Source: Clostridia bacterium (GTDB lineage: Bacteria > Bacillota > Clostridia > DUPQ01). From it: a stretch of 35,921 nt of DNA. A program made the position numbers and the translations under genes. Below the pieces are notes generated by a model. The model was not told where the DNA came from. It searched no databases and worked only from the letters and a program-made list of their open reading frames with translations. Shown piece by piece: positions 24,196 through 33,396 of this stretch (positions are counted from its first letter, which is position 1; every line of letters starts with the position of its first letter). The stretch lies in the NCBI GenBank assembly GCA_030592355.1, contig JAUVJE010000001.1, forward strand, positions 1-35,921. The letters run 5' to 3'.

Positions 24196-25323
24196 ATGAA
24201 AGACGCATTTGGATTAATTATTTCAGGAAATGAAGAACAGGAGCTCAGGGATCTTACGATGATAAGATCTATTGCAGCGGTTCCAATTGCAGGAAGATAC
24301 CGGGTTATCGATTTCTATCTTTCTAATCTGGTTAATTCAGGGGTTAATAATGTCGGTGTTATCACATACCGTAATTACCACTCCCTGATGGACCATATTT
24401 CCGGTGGCGTAGAATGGGATTTAAGCCGTAAGAGGGACGGTTTATTCATGCTTCCGCCTATGGTGCAGGCAAGCACAAACAGCGGATTTTACAAAGGCAC
24501 TGCCAAAGCACTCAACGGTGTCAGAAATTATATAAGTAGATGCTCTCAAAATATATGTATACTTCATACTGACTGCCGCACCATTTTCAATACCACTTAT
24601 TATGAAGCTTATGAATCCCATATTGCTTCGGGAGCTGATATTACCTTAATGTATAATACTACTAAAAATACCTTAAAAAAACCGTCAAAAAGTGAAATCA
24701 GAATAAAAACCGACGACGACGGACGGATTGTAGATATGTTCAGATACCAAACCTATAAACAATCCGACCAAATTTGCATGGACATATTTTTTATTAATAA
24801 GTCCACTTTGATAAGGCTTGTTGACGACTGTATCATGAAAGGCGGCTCGGACTTTATCCAGGATATATTGATTCCAAATCTTGAATTGCTTGATGTCAGA
24901 GGTTTCCACTATGCGCAACCGGCATATAAAATTGATACTTTGGAAGGATTTTTCCAAACGAATCTTGCTTTTCTTGACAGCAACATAAGATACCAGCTTT
25001 TAGAGGAAAGCGGTCCGGTTTATACCAAAGTAAAAGATGAAGTCCCCGCCAGGTACAGTAAAACTTCTAAGGTGGCAAATTCATTGGTGACTGACGGCTG
25101 TGTTGTTGAAGGCTCCGTTGAAAACAGCTTGCTTTTCCGCGGCGTTCAAGTCGCAAAAGGCGCGGTATTGAAAAACTGCGTTATCATGCAGGAATGCCAG
25201 ATACAGGCAAACGCTGTGCTTGAGAATGTAATTCTGGATAAAAAATGTACAATACTAAGAGGAAGACGACTCGTCGGAACCGAATCCTACCCCATGGTTG
25301 TTATAAAAGGTTCCACGATTTAG
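24196..25323 (+). CDS. glgD: Glucose-1-phosphate adenylyltransferase regulatory subunit GlgD
   Basis: A 375-aa non-catalytic partner of GlgC, typical of Bacillota. It keeps the fold (GRYRVIDFYLSNLVNSGVNNVGV), but the ATP-binding glycine loop is degraded to LIISGNEEQELRD, and the GDH motif of the active site is replaced by HTDCR. The heterotetramer with GlgC is more active than GlgC alone in studied species. It has an excellent ribosome binding site (GGGAGGTGA) and lies 15 nt after glgC. Confidence 0.94.
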   Translation: MKDAFGLIISGNEEQELRDLTMIRSIAAVPIAGRYRVIDFYLSNLVNSGVNNVGVITYRNYHSLMDHISGGVEWDLSRKRDGLFMLPPMVQASTNSGFYKGTAKALNGVRNYISRCSQNICILHTDCRTIFNTTYYEAYESHIASGADITLMYNTTKNTLKKPSKSEIRIKTDDDGRIVDMFRYQTYKQSDQICMDIFFINKSTLIRLVDDCIMKGGSDFIQDILIPNLELLDVRGFHYAQPAYKIDTLEGFFQTNLAFLDSNIRYQLLEESGPVYTKVKDEVPARYSKTSKVANSLVTDGCVVEGSVENSLLFRGVQVAKGAVLKNCVIMQECQIQANAVLENVILDKKCTILRGRRLVGTESYPMVVIKGSTI

Positions 25324-25335
25324 AAGGGATATCAT

Positions 25336-26796
25336 ATGAGCAAAGCGACAAAAGAAAAAAAACAAATATTATTTGCTCTTTCCGAATGTGTGCCTTTTAT
25401 CAAGAGCGGTGGTCTGGCGGACGTCGGAGGAGCCCTTCCGATTGCACTGAACAGAAAGCGCAGTCTGAACGTTTCTGTCATAATGCCTCAATATTCTGCA
25501 ATTCCTCACACCCTTTTAAAAAAAATGGAGCATGTCTGCAGTTTTGATGTTTTCGTCGGGTGGCGAAAAAAATATTGCGGAATAAACAAATTAAAGCACA
25601 GGGGCATAACTTTCTACTTTGTTGACAACCAGGACTATTTCTTTAATGATTATCTTTACGGTTACGGCGATTATGAAGCCGAGCGTTTTGCTTTCTTCAA
25701 TATCGCTGTACTTGAGGCTCTTCCACATATAGGTTTAAATCCTGATATTATTCATTGCCACGACTGGCAGACGGGCATGATTCCCGCACTGCTCAATATA
25801 AAATATGCATCTAGTTCACCCTGGGATAATATAAAAACCGTTTTTACTATACATAATCTTAGATATCAGGGAATTTTTGCGTCGTACCTCGCTTTGGACT
25901 ATTTTGGCCTTGACAGACATTTTGTTGATTCTGGTTTAATCGGTCATGACAATGCCTTGAATTTTCTTAAAGCCGCACTGACATATGCTGATAAAATCAC
26001 TACTGTCAGTCCTTCGTACTCCAAAGAAATCATGACGCGCTGGATGGGCGAAGGACTGGATTATAAGCTCGCCGAACGACAGGGAGATGTTATTGGAATT
26101 CTTAATGGCATCGATGAAAATTTGAACAATCCTGAAATTGATTCTGATATACCGGCGAACTTTTCTGCAAATGATTTGTCAGGCAAAGCAAAATGCCGAA
26201 AAGCCCTTAGGAAAGAAGCCGGTCTTCCGGAAAAAAATAATATACCGGTTATCGGAATGGTGGGGCGGCTTACAGCTCAGAAAGGATTAGACCTTATAGC
26301 GCATGTGCTTGACGATATTTTGAAACTGGACCTGCAACTGGTAGTCCTTGGAACCGGCGACGATAAATACTCCGATATGTTCCGCGAATATTCTCTAAAG
26401 CATCCGGATAAATTGTCCGCTTTTATAACCTTCGATTCGGCCCTTGCCAAGAGAATCTATGCAGGAAGCGATATGTTCCTGATGCCGTCACTGTTTGAAC
26501 CCTGCGGTTTAGCTCAGATGATATCCCTGAAATTCGGAACCCTGCCTATAGTAAGAGAGACAGGCGGACTAAAGGACACTGTTTTCTCCTATGAAAATAG
26601 CACCGGCCTTGAAAATGGATTTACTTTTACAAACTATAATGCCCACGATATGCTGTTTAGTATTGAATTGGCAGTGAATACATATAAAACTCAAAAGGCT
26701 GCGTGGAAGAAAATGCAAATTACGGGGATGAATACTGATTTCAGCTGGAAGGTTTCCGCAACTCATTACACAAGTATATATCTGGGCATGAATTGA
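25336..26796 (+). CDS. glgA: Glycogen synthase (ADP-glucose)
   Basis: A 486-aa GT5 glycosyltransferase with the glycine-rich KSGGLADVGGALP (residues 18-30) that holds the ADP-glucose phosphates, HCHDWQTG, TIHNLRYQG, ILNGID, VGRLTAQKG and the C-terminal SLFEPCGL containing the catalytic Glu. It extends alpha-1,4 chains from ADP-glucose in the cytoplasm. Start ATG with AAGGG upstream, 12 nt after glgD. It is the last gene before a 430-nt gap, so it may be the end of the biosynthetic transcript. Confidence 0.95.
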   Translation: MSKATKEKKQILFALSECVPFIKSGGLADVGGALPIALNRKRSLNVSVIMPQYSAIPHTLLKKMEHVCSFDVFVGWRKKYCGINKLKHRGITFYFVDNQDYFFNDYLYGYGDYEAERFAFFNIAVLEALPHIGLNPDIIHCHDWQTGMIPALLNIKYASSSPWDNIKTVFTIHNLRYQGIFASYLALDYFGLDRHFVDSGLIGHDNALNFLKAALTYADKITTVSPSYSKEIMTRWMGEGLDYKLAERQGDVIGILNGIDENLNNPEIDSDIPANFSANDLSGKAKCRKALRKEAGLPEKNNIPVIGMVGRLTAQKGLDLIAHVLDDILKLDLQLVVLGTGDDKYSDMFREYSLKHPDKLSAFITFDSALAKRIYAGSDMFLMPSLFEPCGLAQMISLKFGTLPIVRETGGLKDTVFSYENSTGLENGFTFTNYNAHDMLFSIELAVNTYKTQKAAWKKMQITGMNTDFSWKVSATHYTSIYLGMN

Positions 26797-26805
26797 TTCA
26801 GACAA

Positions 26806-26827
26806 TGTGGAGAATTACCCCGTCAGG
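26806..26827 (+). repeat. Direct repeat copy A
   Basis: TGTGGAGAATTACCCCGTCA followed by GG. It matches copy B at 27132-27153 at 19 of 22 positions, with the shared core GTGGAGAATTA and CGTCAGG. It lies 9 nt after the glgA stop. Confidence 0.8.
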
Positions 26828-27131
26828 TTCCTGTCGTAGGAAATTCTTCACCAGACGAGGCTTTGGAGTTTCTCCATGAACACAGTGTATAATTGATACA
26901 CGAGTGAGTGTCTTGGTTTGCGCACAGGTAATGGGTATGTTCTTCGCTTAAAGCACTGTATGCTCCGGTACACACCCGGTACCCTACGCGCCTGATGACG
27001 TTTCTCGATTCCTTCGGAATCTGCGATACGCCATTGACATAACGAAGTAAAGCAGACATATCTTTATGAAAACTACCGGTTGGTTTTAGATACCAAAACC
27101 GGCAATTAAATAATTGTATATGACTGATGTT

Positions 27132-27153
27132 GGTGGAGAATTAACACGTCAGG
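27132..27153 (+). repeat. Direct repeat copy B
   Basis: GGTGGAGAATTAACACGTCA followed by GG, in the same orientation as copy A about 326 bp away. The glgP promoter -35 box begins 2 nt after it. Confidence 0.8.
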
Positions 27154-27155
27154 AC

Positions 27156-27184
27156 TTGAGGATATTCAATCATTAATATATAAT
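27156..27184 (+). promoter_or_regulatory. Promoter of glgP
   Basis: TTGAGG (27156-27161), 17 nt, then a perfect TATAAT (27179-27184), about 43 nt before the glgP ATG. This gives the degradative genes a start site separate from the biosynthetic genes upstream. Confidence 0.75.
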
Positions 27185-27226
27185 GCCAAAATATACAACA
27201 AACATTTTATGGAGTAAATACAATAC

Positions 27227-29653
27227 ATGGATAAATTCTTTTCGCTAAAAGACAGAATTGAAATGGCTCTTAAAAGCGAGTATGCAGTTAGTCCCGGGAA
27301 AGCTACAAAACAGCAGGTTTTTGACGCAACCGCACATACGATTAGAGACCATCTGATGCCATACTATATGAAATCGGTCGACGACCATCACGGGAAGAAA
27401 AACCTTTTTTATATGTGTATGGAATTTTTATTAGGCAGAACATTGAATAACGCCCTCATGAATATGGGTCTTTTCGACGAGTATAAAGAAGCGCTTGACG
27501 AAATGGGTTTTGACATAGATGATATTATTTGCGAAGAACCGGATCCCGGACTCGGCAACGGCGGATTGGGTCGTCTGGCCGCATGCTTCCTGGATTCTGT
27601 CGCATCTTTAGATTTACCGGTTGTAGGATGCGGCATCAGATACCAAAACGGGCTTTTCAAGCAAGTAATCGAAGACGGTTATCAAAAAGAAGCTCCCGAC
27701 ACATGGCTTTCACGGGGTTTTCCTTGGGAAATAAAGCGAGAAGACAGAAAAGTAGAAGTTCGTTTCGGCGGTTTTGTCTATGAGGAGTGGATAGACGGTA
27801 AACTATCTGTAATGCATACAGGATATGATTCAGTAACTGCAATTCCATACGATGTTCCCATAATCGGCGGAAACAACTCAAGCACTGCCGGTATTCTGAA
27901 GCTTTGGAGTGCAGAGCCGTACGAAAATTTTGACCTTGCGACTTTCAATAAGGGCGAATACAGAAAATCGTTGAAAAACGAAAATAATGCCAGCATACTT
28001 TGCAGGGTTCTTTATCCGGCTGACAACCACACCAACGGACAGGAGCTTCGGCTTAAGCAACAATATTTCCTGTGCTCCGCTTCCATGCAGTATCTTGTAA
28101 ATAGATTTCTTAGTCTGGGAAACGATGATTTATACAAACTGCCGGCTTATGCGGCAGTGCATATTAATGATACGCATCCCACCCTTGCCATCCCCGAACT
28201 TATGAGAATACTTATGGATGAACACGACTTCGCATGGAACGAAGCCTGGAGTATCTGTAAAAAAATGTTTTCGTACACCAACCATACAATTCTCGGAGAA
28301 GCACTGGAAACCTGGCCTAAAAAACTCATGCAGGAGATTATTCCGAGAATATTTAAAATAATAAGTGAAATCAACGAGCGTTTTTGCACGGATGTATGGA
28401 ATAAAAACCCCGGGGATTGGTCCGTTATTAACCGCATATCCATAATTCATGAAGATAAGGTACGGATGGCCAACCTTTGCGCACTGGCATGCCATACAGT
28501 AAACGGGGTATCACAGCTGCACTCGAAAATACTGAAAGATGATGTTTTCAGCGATTTCAACAAACTTTATCCAAATAAATTCACCGGCATTACAAACGGC
28601 ATTACCCACAGACGATGGCTTCAATACGCAAATCCTGCATTGTCCGAACTCATTACCGAAGCAATCGGAGATTCCTGGATATCAGATCCCGAAAGACTTG
28701 AGGATTTGAAACCCTTTGCCGATGATTCTTCATTCCGCGAAAAATTTATTGCAGTCAAAAGAACTAATAAAGAAAAACTAAACAAGTATCTTCAAAATAA
28801 ACAAGGGGTGTCTTTCGATATTGATTCCATGGTAGATGTTCAGGCGAAACGACTGCATGAATACAAGCGGCAGCTTCTCAACGCATTGCATATACTTCAC
28901 CTATATAACAGAATTGTTACCGGAGATTATAAAAACATGGTTCCCAGAACATTTATTTTCGCTGCAAAAGCAGCTCCCGGATACGATATGGCTAAATTGA
29001 TAATCAAATTGATTAATGAAATATCAGTGCTTGTAAACGCAAACCCCTTGGCAAGGGATTTAATTAAGGTAATTTTCCTTGAAAATTACAGTGTCTCTTC
29101 AGCTGAAATACTCATACCTGCTACCGACCTTTCAGAACAACTTTCAACTGCAGGTTTTGAAGCCTCCGGCACCGGGAACATGAAATTTATGATGAACGGA
29201 GCTCTGACAATAGGAACAATGGACGGAGCAAATATTGAAATCAGCAACAGGGTGGGAACTGACGACTTCTTTGTTTTCGGGCTTAAAGCTGACGAAGTTA
29301 AAGAGAGAAAAACACAGGGTTATGCATCCTATAATATATGTACTCAGAATCCGATTCTGATGGCTGCAGTCAATAGATTGACTGACGGTTCTCTTGCAAA
29401 TGGAAATCTTTCATTATTTTCCGAAATAAAAAGCAACCTTATACTCGGCAGTCACGGCGCCGCTGATTCATATATGGTTCTTTGTGATTTTAATTCATAT
29501 AGATTAACTCAGTTGAAGGTTAATGAAGCATATGCTGATTCCCATCGCTGGGGAAAATCAGCTATTATTAATACGGCTATGTCGGGGTTTTTCTCCAGCG
29601 ACCGTACAATAAGAGAGTATAATGAACGCATCTGGAATCTAGACAGGCTGTAA
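27227..29653 (+). CDS. glgP: Glycogen/maltodextrin phosphorylase
   Basis: An 808-aa GT35 phosphorylase that releases glucose 1-phosphate from glycogen chain ends. It has the family-typical EPDPGLGNGGLGRLAACF glucan and cofactor region (about 105-122) and the PLP-binding site EASGTGNMKFMMNG with Lys653 carrying the cofactor. Length matches bacterial enzymes. The ATG is 12 nt after GGAG, a longer than optimal spacing. It has its own promoter and is followed after 6 nt by a GH13 glucosidase. Confidence 0.96.
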   Translation: MDKFFSLKDRIEMALKSEYAVSPGKATKQQVFDATAHTIRDHLMPYYMKSVDDHHGKKNLFYMCMEFLLGRTLNNALMNMGLFDEYKEALDEMGFDIDDIICEEPDPGLGNGGLGRLAACFLDSVASLDLPVVGCGIRYQNGLFKQVIEDGYQKEAPDTWLSRGFPWEIKREDRKVEVRFGGFVYEEWIDGKLSVMHTGYDSVTAIPYDVPIIGGNNSSTAGILKLWSAEPYENFDLATFNKGEYRKSLKNENNASILCRVLYPADNHTNGQELRLKQQYFLCSASMQYLVNRFLSLGNDDLYKLPAYAAVHINDTHPTLAIPELMRILMDEHDFAWNEAWSICKKMFSYTNHTILGEALETWPKKLMQEIIPRIFKIISEINERFCTDVWNKNPGDWSVINRISIIHEDKVRMANLCALACHTVNGVSQLHSKILKDDVFSDFNKLYPNKFTGITNGITHRRWLQYANPALSELITEAIGDSWISDPERLEDLKPFADDSSFREKFIAVKRTNKEKLNKYLQNKQGVSFDIDSMVDVQAKRLHEYKRQLLNALHILHLYNRIVTGDYKNMVPRTFIFAAKAAPGYDMAKLIIKLINEISVLVNANPLARDLIKVIFLENYSVSSAEILIPATDLSEQLSTAGFEASGTGNMKFMMNGALTIGTMDGANIEISNRVGTDDFFVFGLKADEVKERKTQGYASYNICTQNPILMAAVNRLTDGSLANGNLSLFSEIKSNLILGSHGAADSYMVLCDFNSYRLTQLKVNEAYADSHRWGKSAIINTAMSGFFSSDRTIREYNERIWNLDRL

Positions 29654-29659
29654 ACAAAT

Positions 29660-31549
29660 ATGATTGTCCACAATTCAAGGGATTTATTCTATAGAACTCC
29701 ATTTGGCGCCGTTGAAAACGGAACCACGGTTGTTTTACGGCTTTTATTCAGCGAAGAACAAATTCCTGAACAATGCAGGTGCAACCTTTGGCGTAAAAAC
29801 TATGAACTTGAAATTAACATGAAGTTTTCATCAGAAAGCAAAAGTTTTGAGTGTGCCTTGGTCGCAGATAGCGACGGCGCCCCCCTTTGGTACTATTTCG
29901 TTTTTATCTACTCTGACGGACGCATGTTATTCTATGGTAATAATACTGATCTTCTCGGCGGCATTGGCAGCATATATGAATCTAATCCGCCTTCCTATCA
30001 GATAACTGTTTACGACAGCGGATTTCTGACACCCCGTTGGTGGCGAGAAGGTCCTGTTTATCATATTTTTGTAGACAGATTTTCCAAATCCAAGTTGTAC
30101 TCCCCTGAACGAAATCCTGATTTCTACTATCATGAAAACTGGTATAGCGAGCCATTACACCTTCCGCACAACGGCTGTCCAAAATATTTCCCCAACGATT
30201 ATTTCGGCGGTAATCTACAGGGCATCACAGAAAAACTGGGCTATATAAGTAGTCTCGGCATCAGAACAATTTACCTTTCTCCCGTGTTTGAAGCTCACTC
30301 CAATCACAAATATGATACAGCTGATTACATGAAAATAGATCCGGCTTTCGGAACCAATGAAATATTTGAGGAACTATGCAATAAAGCTTCTGCCATGGGT
30401 ATGAATGTCATTCTTGACGGTGTCTTTTCGCACACCGGTGACAATAGCATTTATTTCAATAAGTACGACAAATATGATTCCTGCGGAGCTTATCAATCAG
30501 TTGAATCACCTTATTATGCTTGGTATAGTTTCAAGGAATATCCTGACATATATAAATGCTGGTGGGATGTTGAGACAATGCCCACCGTAAATAAGAATAA
30601 TTCAGATTTTAAAAAATTTATCTGCGGTGAAAAAGGCGTCGTCAGAGATTGGATTAAGCTTGGTGCTTCCGGATGGCGTCTTGATGTAGCAGATGAGCTG
30701 CCCATGGATTTTCTAAAGGAACTGCGTAAAGGAGCGAAGAATGAGAACCCGGAAGCACTTATAATCGGCGAGGTATGGGAAGATGCCTCAAACAAAGTTT
30801 CTTATGGCGAGTTACGCAATTATTGTTACGGGGATACCCTGGATTCTGTTATGAACTATCCGGTCCGAAATGCTGTGCTTAACTTCCTAGGTGGTAAAAT
30901 CACCTCCAAAAAAGCAGCGGCAATACTCGAATCCCAACAGGAAAACTATCCTCTGGAATTTTTGAATGCTTCAATGAATCTATTGGGTTCACATGACAGG
31001 GCAAGGCTGAGAACGGTATTGTCAGGAGCACCTGACCCTGATACACTGACCCGGCAGGAACAGGCGGATTACACTCACGACGCCGGTGCCCTTACACTAT
31101 CACACAGCCGTGTTAAATGCGCGGCAGCATTACTATTTATATTACCCGGAGTCCCCTATATTTACTATGGGGATGAAATCGGTGTAACGGGAATGGCTGA
31201 TCCATTCAACAGATATGCTTATCCTTGGGGCAATGAAGATAACGGGCTTCTTGAATTTTTTAAATTCATAGCAAATTATAGAAAAAACAATCCTGTTCTT
31301 ATAGACGGCTATACCCGATACTTCTCTTTTCATGATGATGTGTTCGGATGCCTTAGGATTCTCGGCGATGAATGTATCTTCGCAATAATAAACCGTAATA
31401 CAAATAAATCGCATGGAATCAACATTACAGTCCCCGTTATGTCTCAATTTAAAGATATAACCACAGGGAAGCTATTCTCACCCGGCCCGGACAACTCTTT
31501 TAAACTGGAACTAGCGCCTCTTTCTTACTCAATTCTTACAACCACCTGA
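29660..31549 (+). CDS. GH13 alpha-glycosidase (neopullulanase/cyclomaltodextrinase-like)
   Basis: A 629-aa enzyme. An N-terminal beta domain (CBM34-like, about 1-120) is followed by a GH13 barrel with VYHIFVDRF, DGVFSHTG, nucleophile Asp342 in GWRLDVADELP, acid Glu371 in IIGEVWED and Asp446 in LGSHDRARL. No signal peptide is visible, so it acts in the cytoplasm, hydrolysing short maltodextrins or branch points left by GlgP. It is 6 nt after glgP and surely co-transcribed. The upstream region has no clear Shine-Dalgarno, so translation probably depends on coupling. Exact specificity within the GH13_20/21-type enzymes cannot be told. Confidence 0.88.
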   Translation: MIVHNSRDLFYRTPFGAVENGTTVVLRLLFSEEQIPEQCRCNLWRKNYELEINMKFSSESKSFECALVADSDGAPLWYYFVFIYSDGRMLFYGNNTDLLGGIGSIYESNPPSYQITVYDSGFLTPRWWREGPVYHIFVDRFSKSKLYSPERNPDFYYHENWYSEPLHLPHNGCPKYFPNDYFGGNLQGITEKLGYISSLGIRTIYLSPVFEAHSNHKYDTADYMKIDPAFGTNEIFEELCNKASAMGMNVILDGVFSHTGDNSIYFNKYDKYDSCGAYQSVESPYYAWYSFKEYPDIYKCWWDVETMPTVNKNNSDFKKFICGEKGVVRDWIKLGASGWRLDVADELPMDFLKELRKGAKNENPEALIIGEVWEDASNKVSYGELRNYCYGDTLDSVMNYPVRNAVLNFLGGKITSKKAAAILESQQENYPLEFLNASMNLLGSHDRARLRTVLSGAPDPDTLTRQEQADYTHDAGALTLSHSRVKCAAALLFILPGVPYIYYGDEIGVTGMADPFNRYAYPWGNEDNGLLEFFKFIANYRKNNPVLIDGYTRYFSFHDDVFGCLRILGDECIFAIINRNTNKSHGINITVPVMSQFKDITTGKLFSPGPDNSFKLELAPLSYSILTTT

Positions 31550-31642
31550 TTCCAACCCGATTCGCGGCTGATTGCACATTAATAGACCGGTTGTGCATTG
31601 TGCTTTATTAAATAAGATGATATCGGAAAATATACAAAATAT

Positions 31643-32335
31643 TCAATCTAAATCTACCGGAACAGAATTACCTATTGCTATTTCACCTTCAGTGACAAAA
31701 CTATCGCACGCTGTTACACGGACACCTTTGCTACGGGCAATTTTTAAAGCTTTGGTAAATTCAGGATCCATAAGCTTATTTGGTTTGAAGTTTTTAGCAG
31801 GTCTGTATTGAATGAGGAACACTATATGGGCTTCATAACCTTCTTTCTTAGCCTCTGCCAGTTCAAGAAGATGTTTTCTGCCCCGTTGGGTAGGAGCGTC
31901 AGGAAACATGGCGGTTCCATTTGAATCCAAAGTCACCCCTTTAATCTCAATGAAACCCCTTGCTCCAAAAACAGTCTCATAATATATATCAAATCTTGAG
32001 TTCCGGAAAACCACTTCTCTTTTTATATAATTCATTTTTGGGAATCCGGCAATCAAGCCATCGCCCAATGCATCATATACCACTTTATTCGGCACCTGGG
32101 AATCGATGTTTATCAACATATCGCCCTTATAAACTGCAATTAGGGAATACTTTGTCTTCCTTTTGGGATTATCGCTTTTTTCAAGAAAAACCCCTACCCC
32201 CGGAATGAGTATTTCTTTACATCGTCCGGTGTTTTTTACATGTACATATTCAACAACGCCTGACATATCAACCAATGCGCCGAAACGATGGAGCCGCTCA
32301 AGAAAAATTCCTTTTGTAATATTACTGTACTTCAT
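31643..32335 (-). CDS. sfsA: SfsA-family protein (DNA/RNA nuclease SfsA)
   Basis: A 230-aa protein with the SfsA pattern: FLERLHRFGALVD, HVKNTGRCKEIL, SRFDIYYE, GFIEIKGVTL, MFPDAPTQRGRKHLLEL and FLIQ near the end. The D-EIKG arrangement is the nuclease-like active site of the family, first described in E. coli as a maltose stimulation gene. The ATG at 32335 is the most likely start, and a TTG one codon earlier is also open. It overlaps the end of the URO-D-like gene by 14 nt. What it regulates here is unknown. Confidence 0.93.
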   Translation of the reverse strand: MKYSNITKGIFLERLHRFGALVDMSGVVEYVHVKNTGRCKEILIPGVGVFLEKSDNPKRKTKYSLIAVYKGDMLINIDSQVPNKVVYDALGDGLIAGFPKMNYIKREVVFRNSRFDIYYETVFGARGFIEIKGVTLDSNGTAMFPDAPTQRGRKHLLELAEAKKEGYEAHIVFLIQYRPAKNFKPNKLMDPEFTKALKIARSKGVRVTACDSFVTEGEIAIGNSVPVDLD

Positions 32336-33392
32336 CAACTATTGACCCCATAAACTCCACCTGATCACTGAAATCATCCAGATCGGGCCGAAGTAAAAAC
32401 CACAACCTTGTTTCCTTATTCCTTTTCTCATTAACAGTTTGGAAATATCCCGTCATATTTCCAAAATCACTTACATGATTATCCATGATATTGGGAACGA
32501 AAACAACCGATGAGCCAAAAACCCCGAACAGTTTTTCTATGTCTATATTCGGATAAACAAATTCCAATCCCAGTATATTGATTCCAGATGCAGCAAGATT
32601 ATCGATATGTTGGGAAAACTGACCGCAGCAGTGTATAAAAACTCCTTTAAACTCATCCGCTATTCTTTTAACATAGGGTAAGCCGAATTCCTTATATAAT
32701 TCCGGAGACAACAACGGCATGTAATCCTCGGTTATTCCGACTCCGATATCCCGCGGGAGCCAAATATACGGCCAGAGAGGGGCTTCAATCGCGGGGATCA
32801 TTTCCAGCATTGATTTAATTACACTTATAAGATGTTCTGTAATTATATTCAGGGCGTAATGTACTTTTTCAGGATAATCATACATTGCCATCATAAAATT
32901 CTGTTGTTCCCATAAAAGAGAGAGCGTATTAAGCGGTCCCTGCAAGTCCAGCATAGTACAGGATAAATTTCCATTTCCCGTTCTTTTATTTACGCGCTGC
33001 CATAATTCACAACTCTTTTTCACATCACCGGTGTTCGCCTTTTTAGCCTTTAATGAAGTTACCTCTTCTGCTGTATTTATAACCGGGTAAATCCATATCA
33101 TCCCACCTTCCGGCTTATAAATTTTTCCTCCCCAAAAAGCAGCTGTACTGATAGTGCCAAAATCAATTGCCAGCCTTGGGATATTATATCCGGGTAAATC
33201 TTTTCCGGCCAATAAATTCAGAATAGCATTTTCAATCATGTCATCCAGATTTTCAAGCTGCCTGTATTCATATTTATTTGAATATGCTGAATAAACGGTT
33301 TTAATGCCGCCGTTCCAGAAATTTCTCAGGTGATTTTTGGTATCATGCAGTTTTTGAGGCGGGTACATGGTATTAAAGTCCAATGAAGTCAT
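32322..33392 (-). CDS. Uroporphyrinogen-decarboxylase superfamily protein
   Basis: A 356-aa TIM-barrel protein of the URO-D/MtaA/CmuA superfamily, with FIHCCGQFSQHIDNL carrying His-Cys residues like the zinc site of the corrinoid methyltransferases, and a long C-terminal VFVPNIMDNHV segment. No haem or corrinoid genes are near, so neither porphyrinogen decarboxylation nor methyl transfer can be claimed. The open frame extends to 33440, but ATG 33392 has a strong GGAGG seven nt upstream and lies 4 nt after the CAP gene stop, so I chose it. The sfsA start overlaps its end. Confidence 0.8.
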   Translation of the reverse strand: MTSLDFNTMYPPQKLHDTKNHLRNFWNGGIKTVYSAYSNKYEYRQLENLDDMIENAILNLLAGKDLPGYNIPRLAIDFGTISTAAFWGGKIYKPEGGMIWIYPVINTAEEVTSLKAKKANTGDVKKSCELWQRVNKRTGNGNLSCTMLDLQGPLNTLSLLWEQQNFMMAMYDYPEKVHYALNIITEHLISVIKSMLEMIPAIEAPLWPYIWLPRDIGVGITEDYMPLLSPELYKEFGLPYVKRIADEFKGVFIHCCGQFSQHIDNLAASGINILGLEFVYPNIDIEKLFGVFGSSVVFVPNIMDNHVSDFGNMTGYFQTVNEKRNKETRLWFLLRPDLDDFSDQVEFMGSIVDEVQ

Positions 33393-33396
33393 ATAT

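Larger units (their letters stand above)
26797..27226. other. 430-nt noncoding gap holding a repeat-bounded structured element
   Basis: No credible gene lies here. The gap is bounded by two near-identical 22-nt direct copies (26806-26827 and 27132-27153). Between them are several hairpins: GTGTAT/ATACAC (26885-26901), GGTAC/GTACC (26967-26983), GATTC/GAATC (27007-27021) and a 9-bp CCGG-containing stem near 27076-27102. The density of stems and lack of coding suggest a structured RNA or a small non-autonomous mobile element. I could not assign it to a named family. The segment right of the second copy holds the glgP promoter. Confidence 0.6.

Noticed and set aside
26823..27059. A 78-codon open frame on the minus strand in the glgA-glgP gap
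   Set aside because: No ribosome binding site, no recognisable protein features, and it spans several hairpins between the direct repeats. More likely a chance frame through a noncoding element.
27529..27783. Plus-strand arginine-rich frame inside glgP
   Set aside because: Typical out-of-frame translation of a gene; glgP reads through intact.
31563..31600. TGCACA/TGTGCA stem after the GH13 gene as a terminator
   Set aside because: Only 6 bp with a 13-nt loop and no T-run of note. Convergent sfsA follows; I could not support a terminator here.
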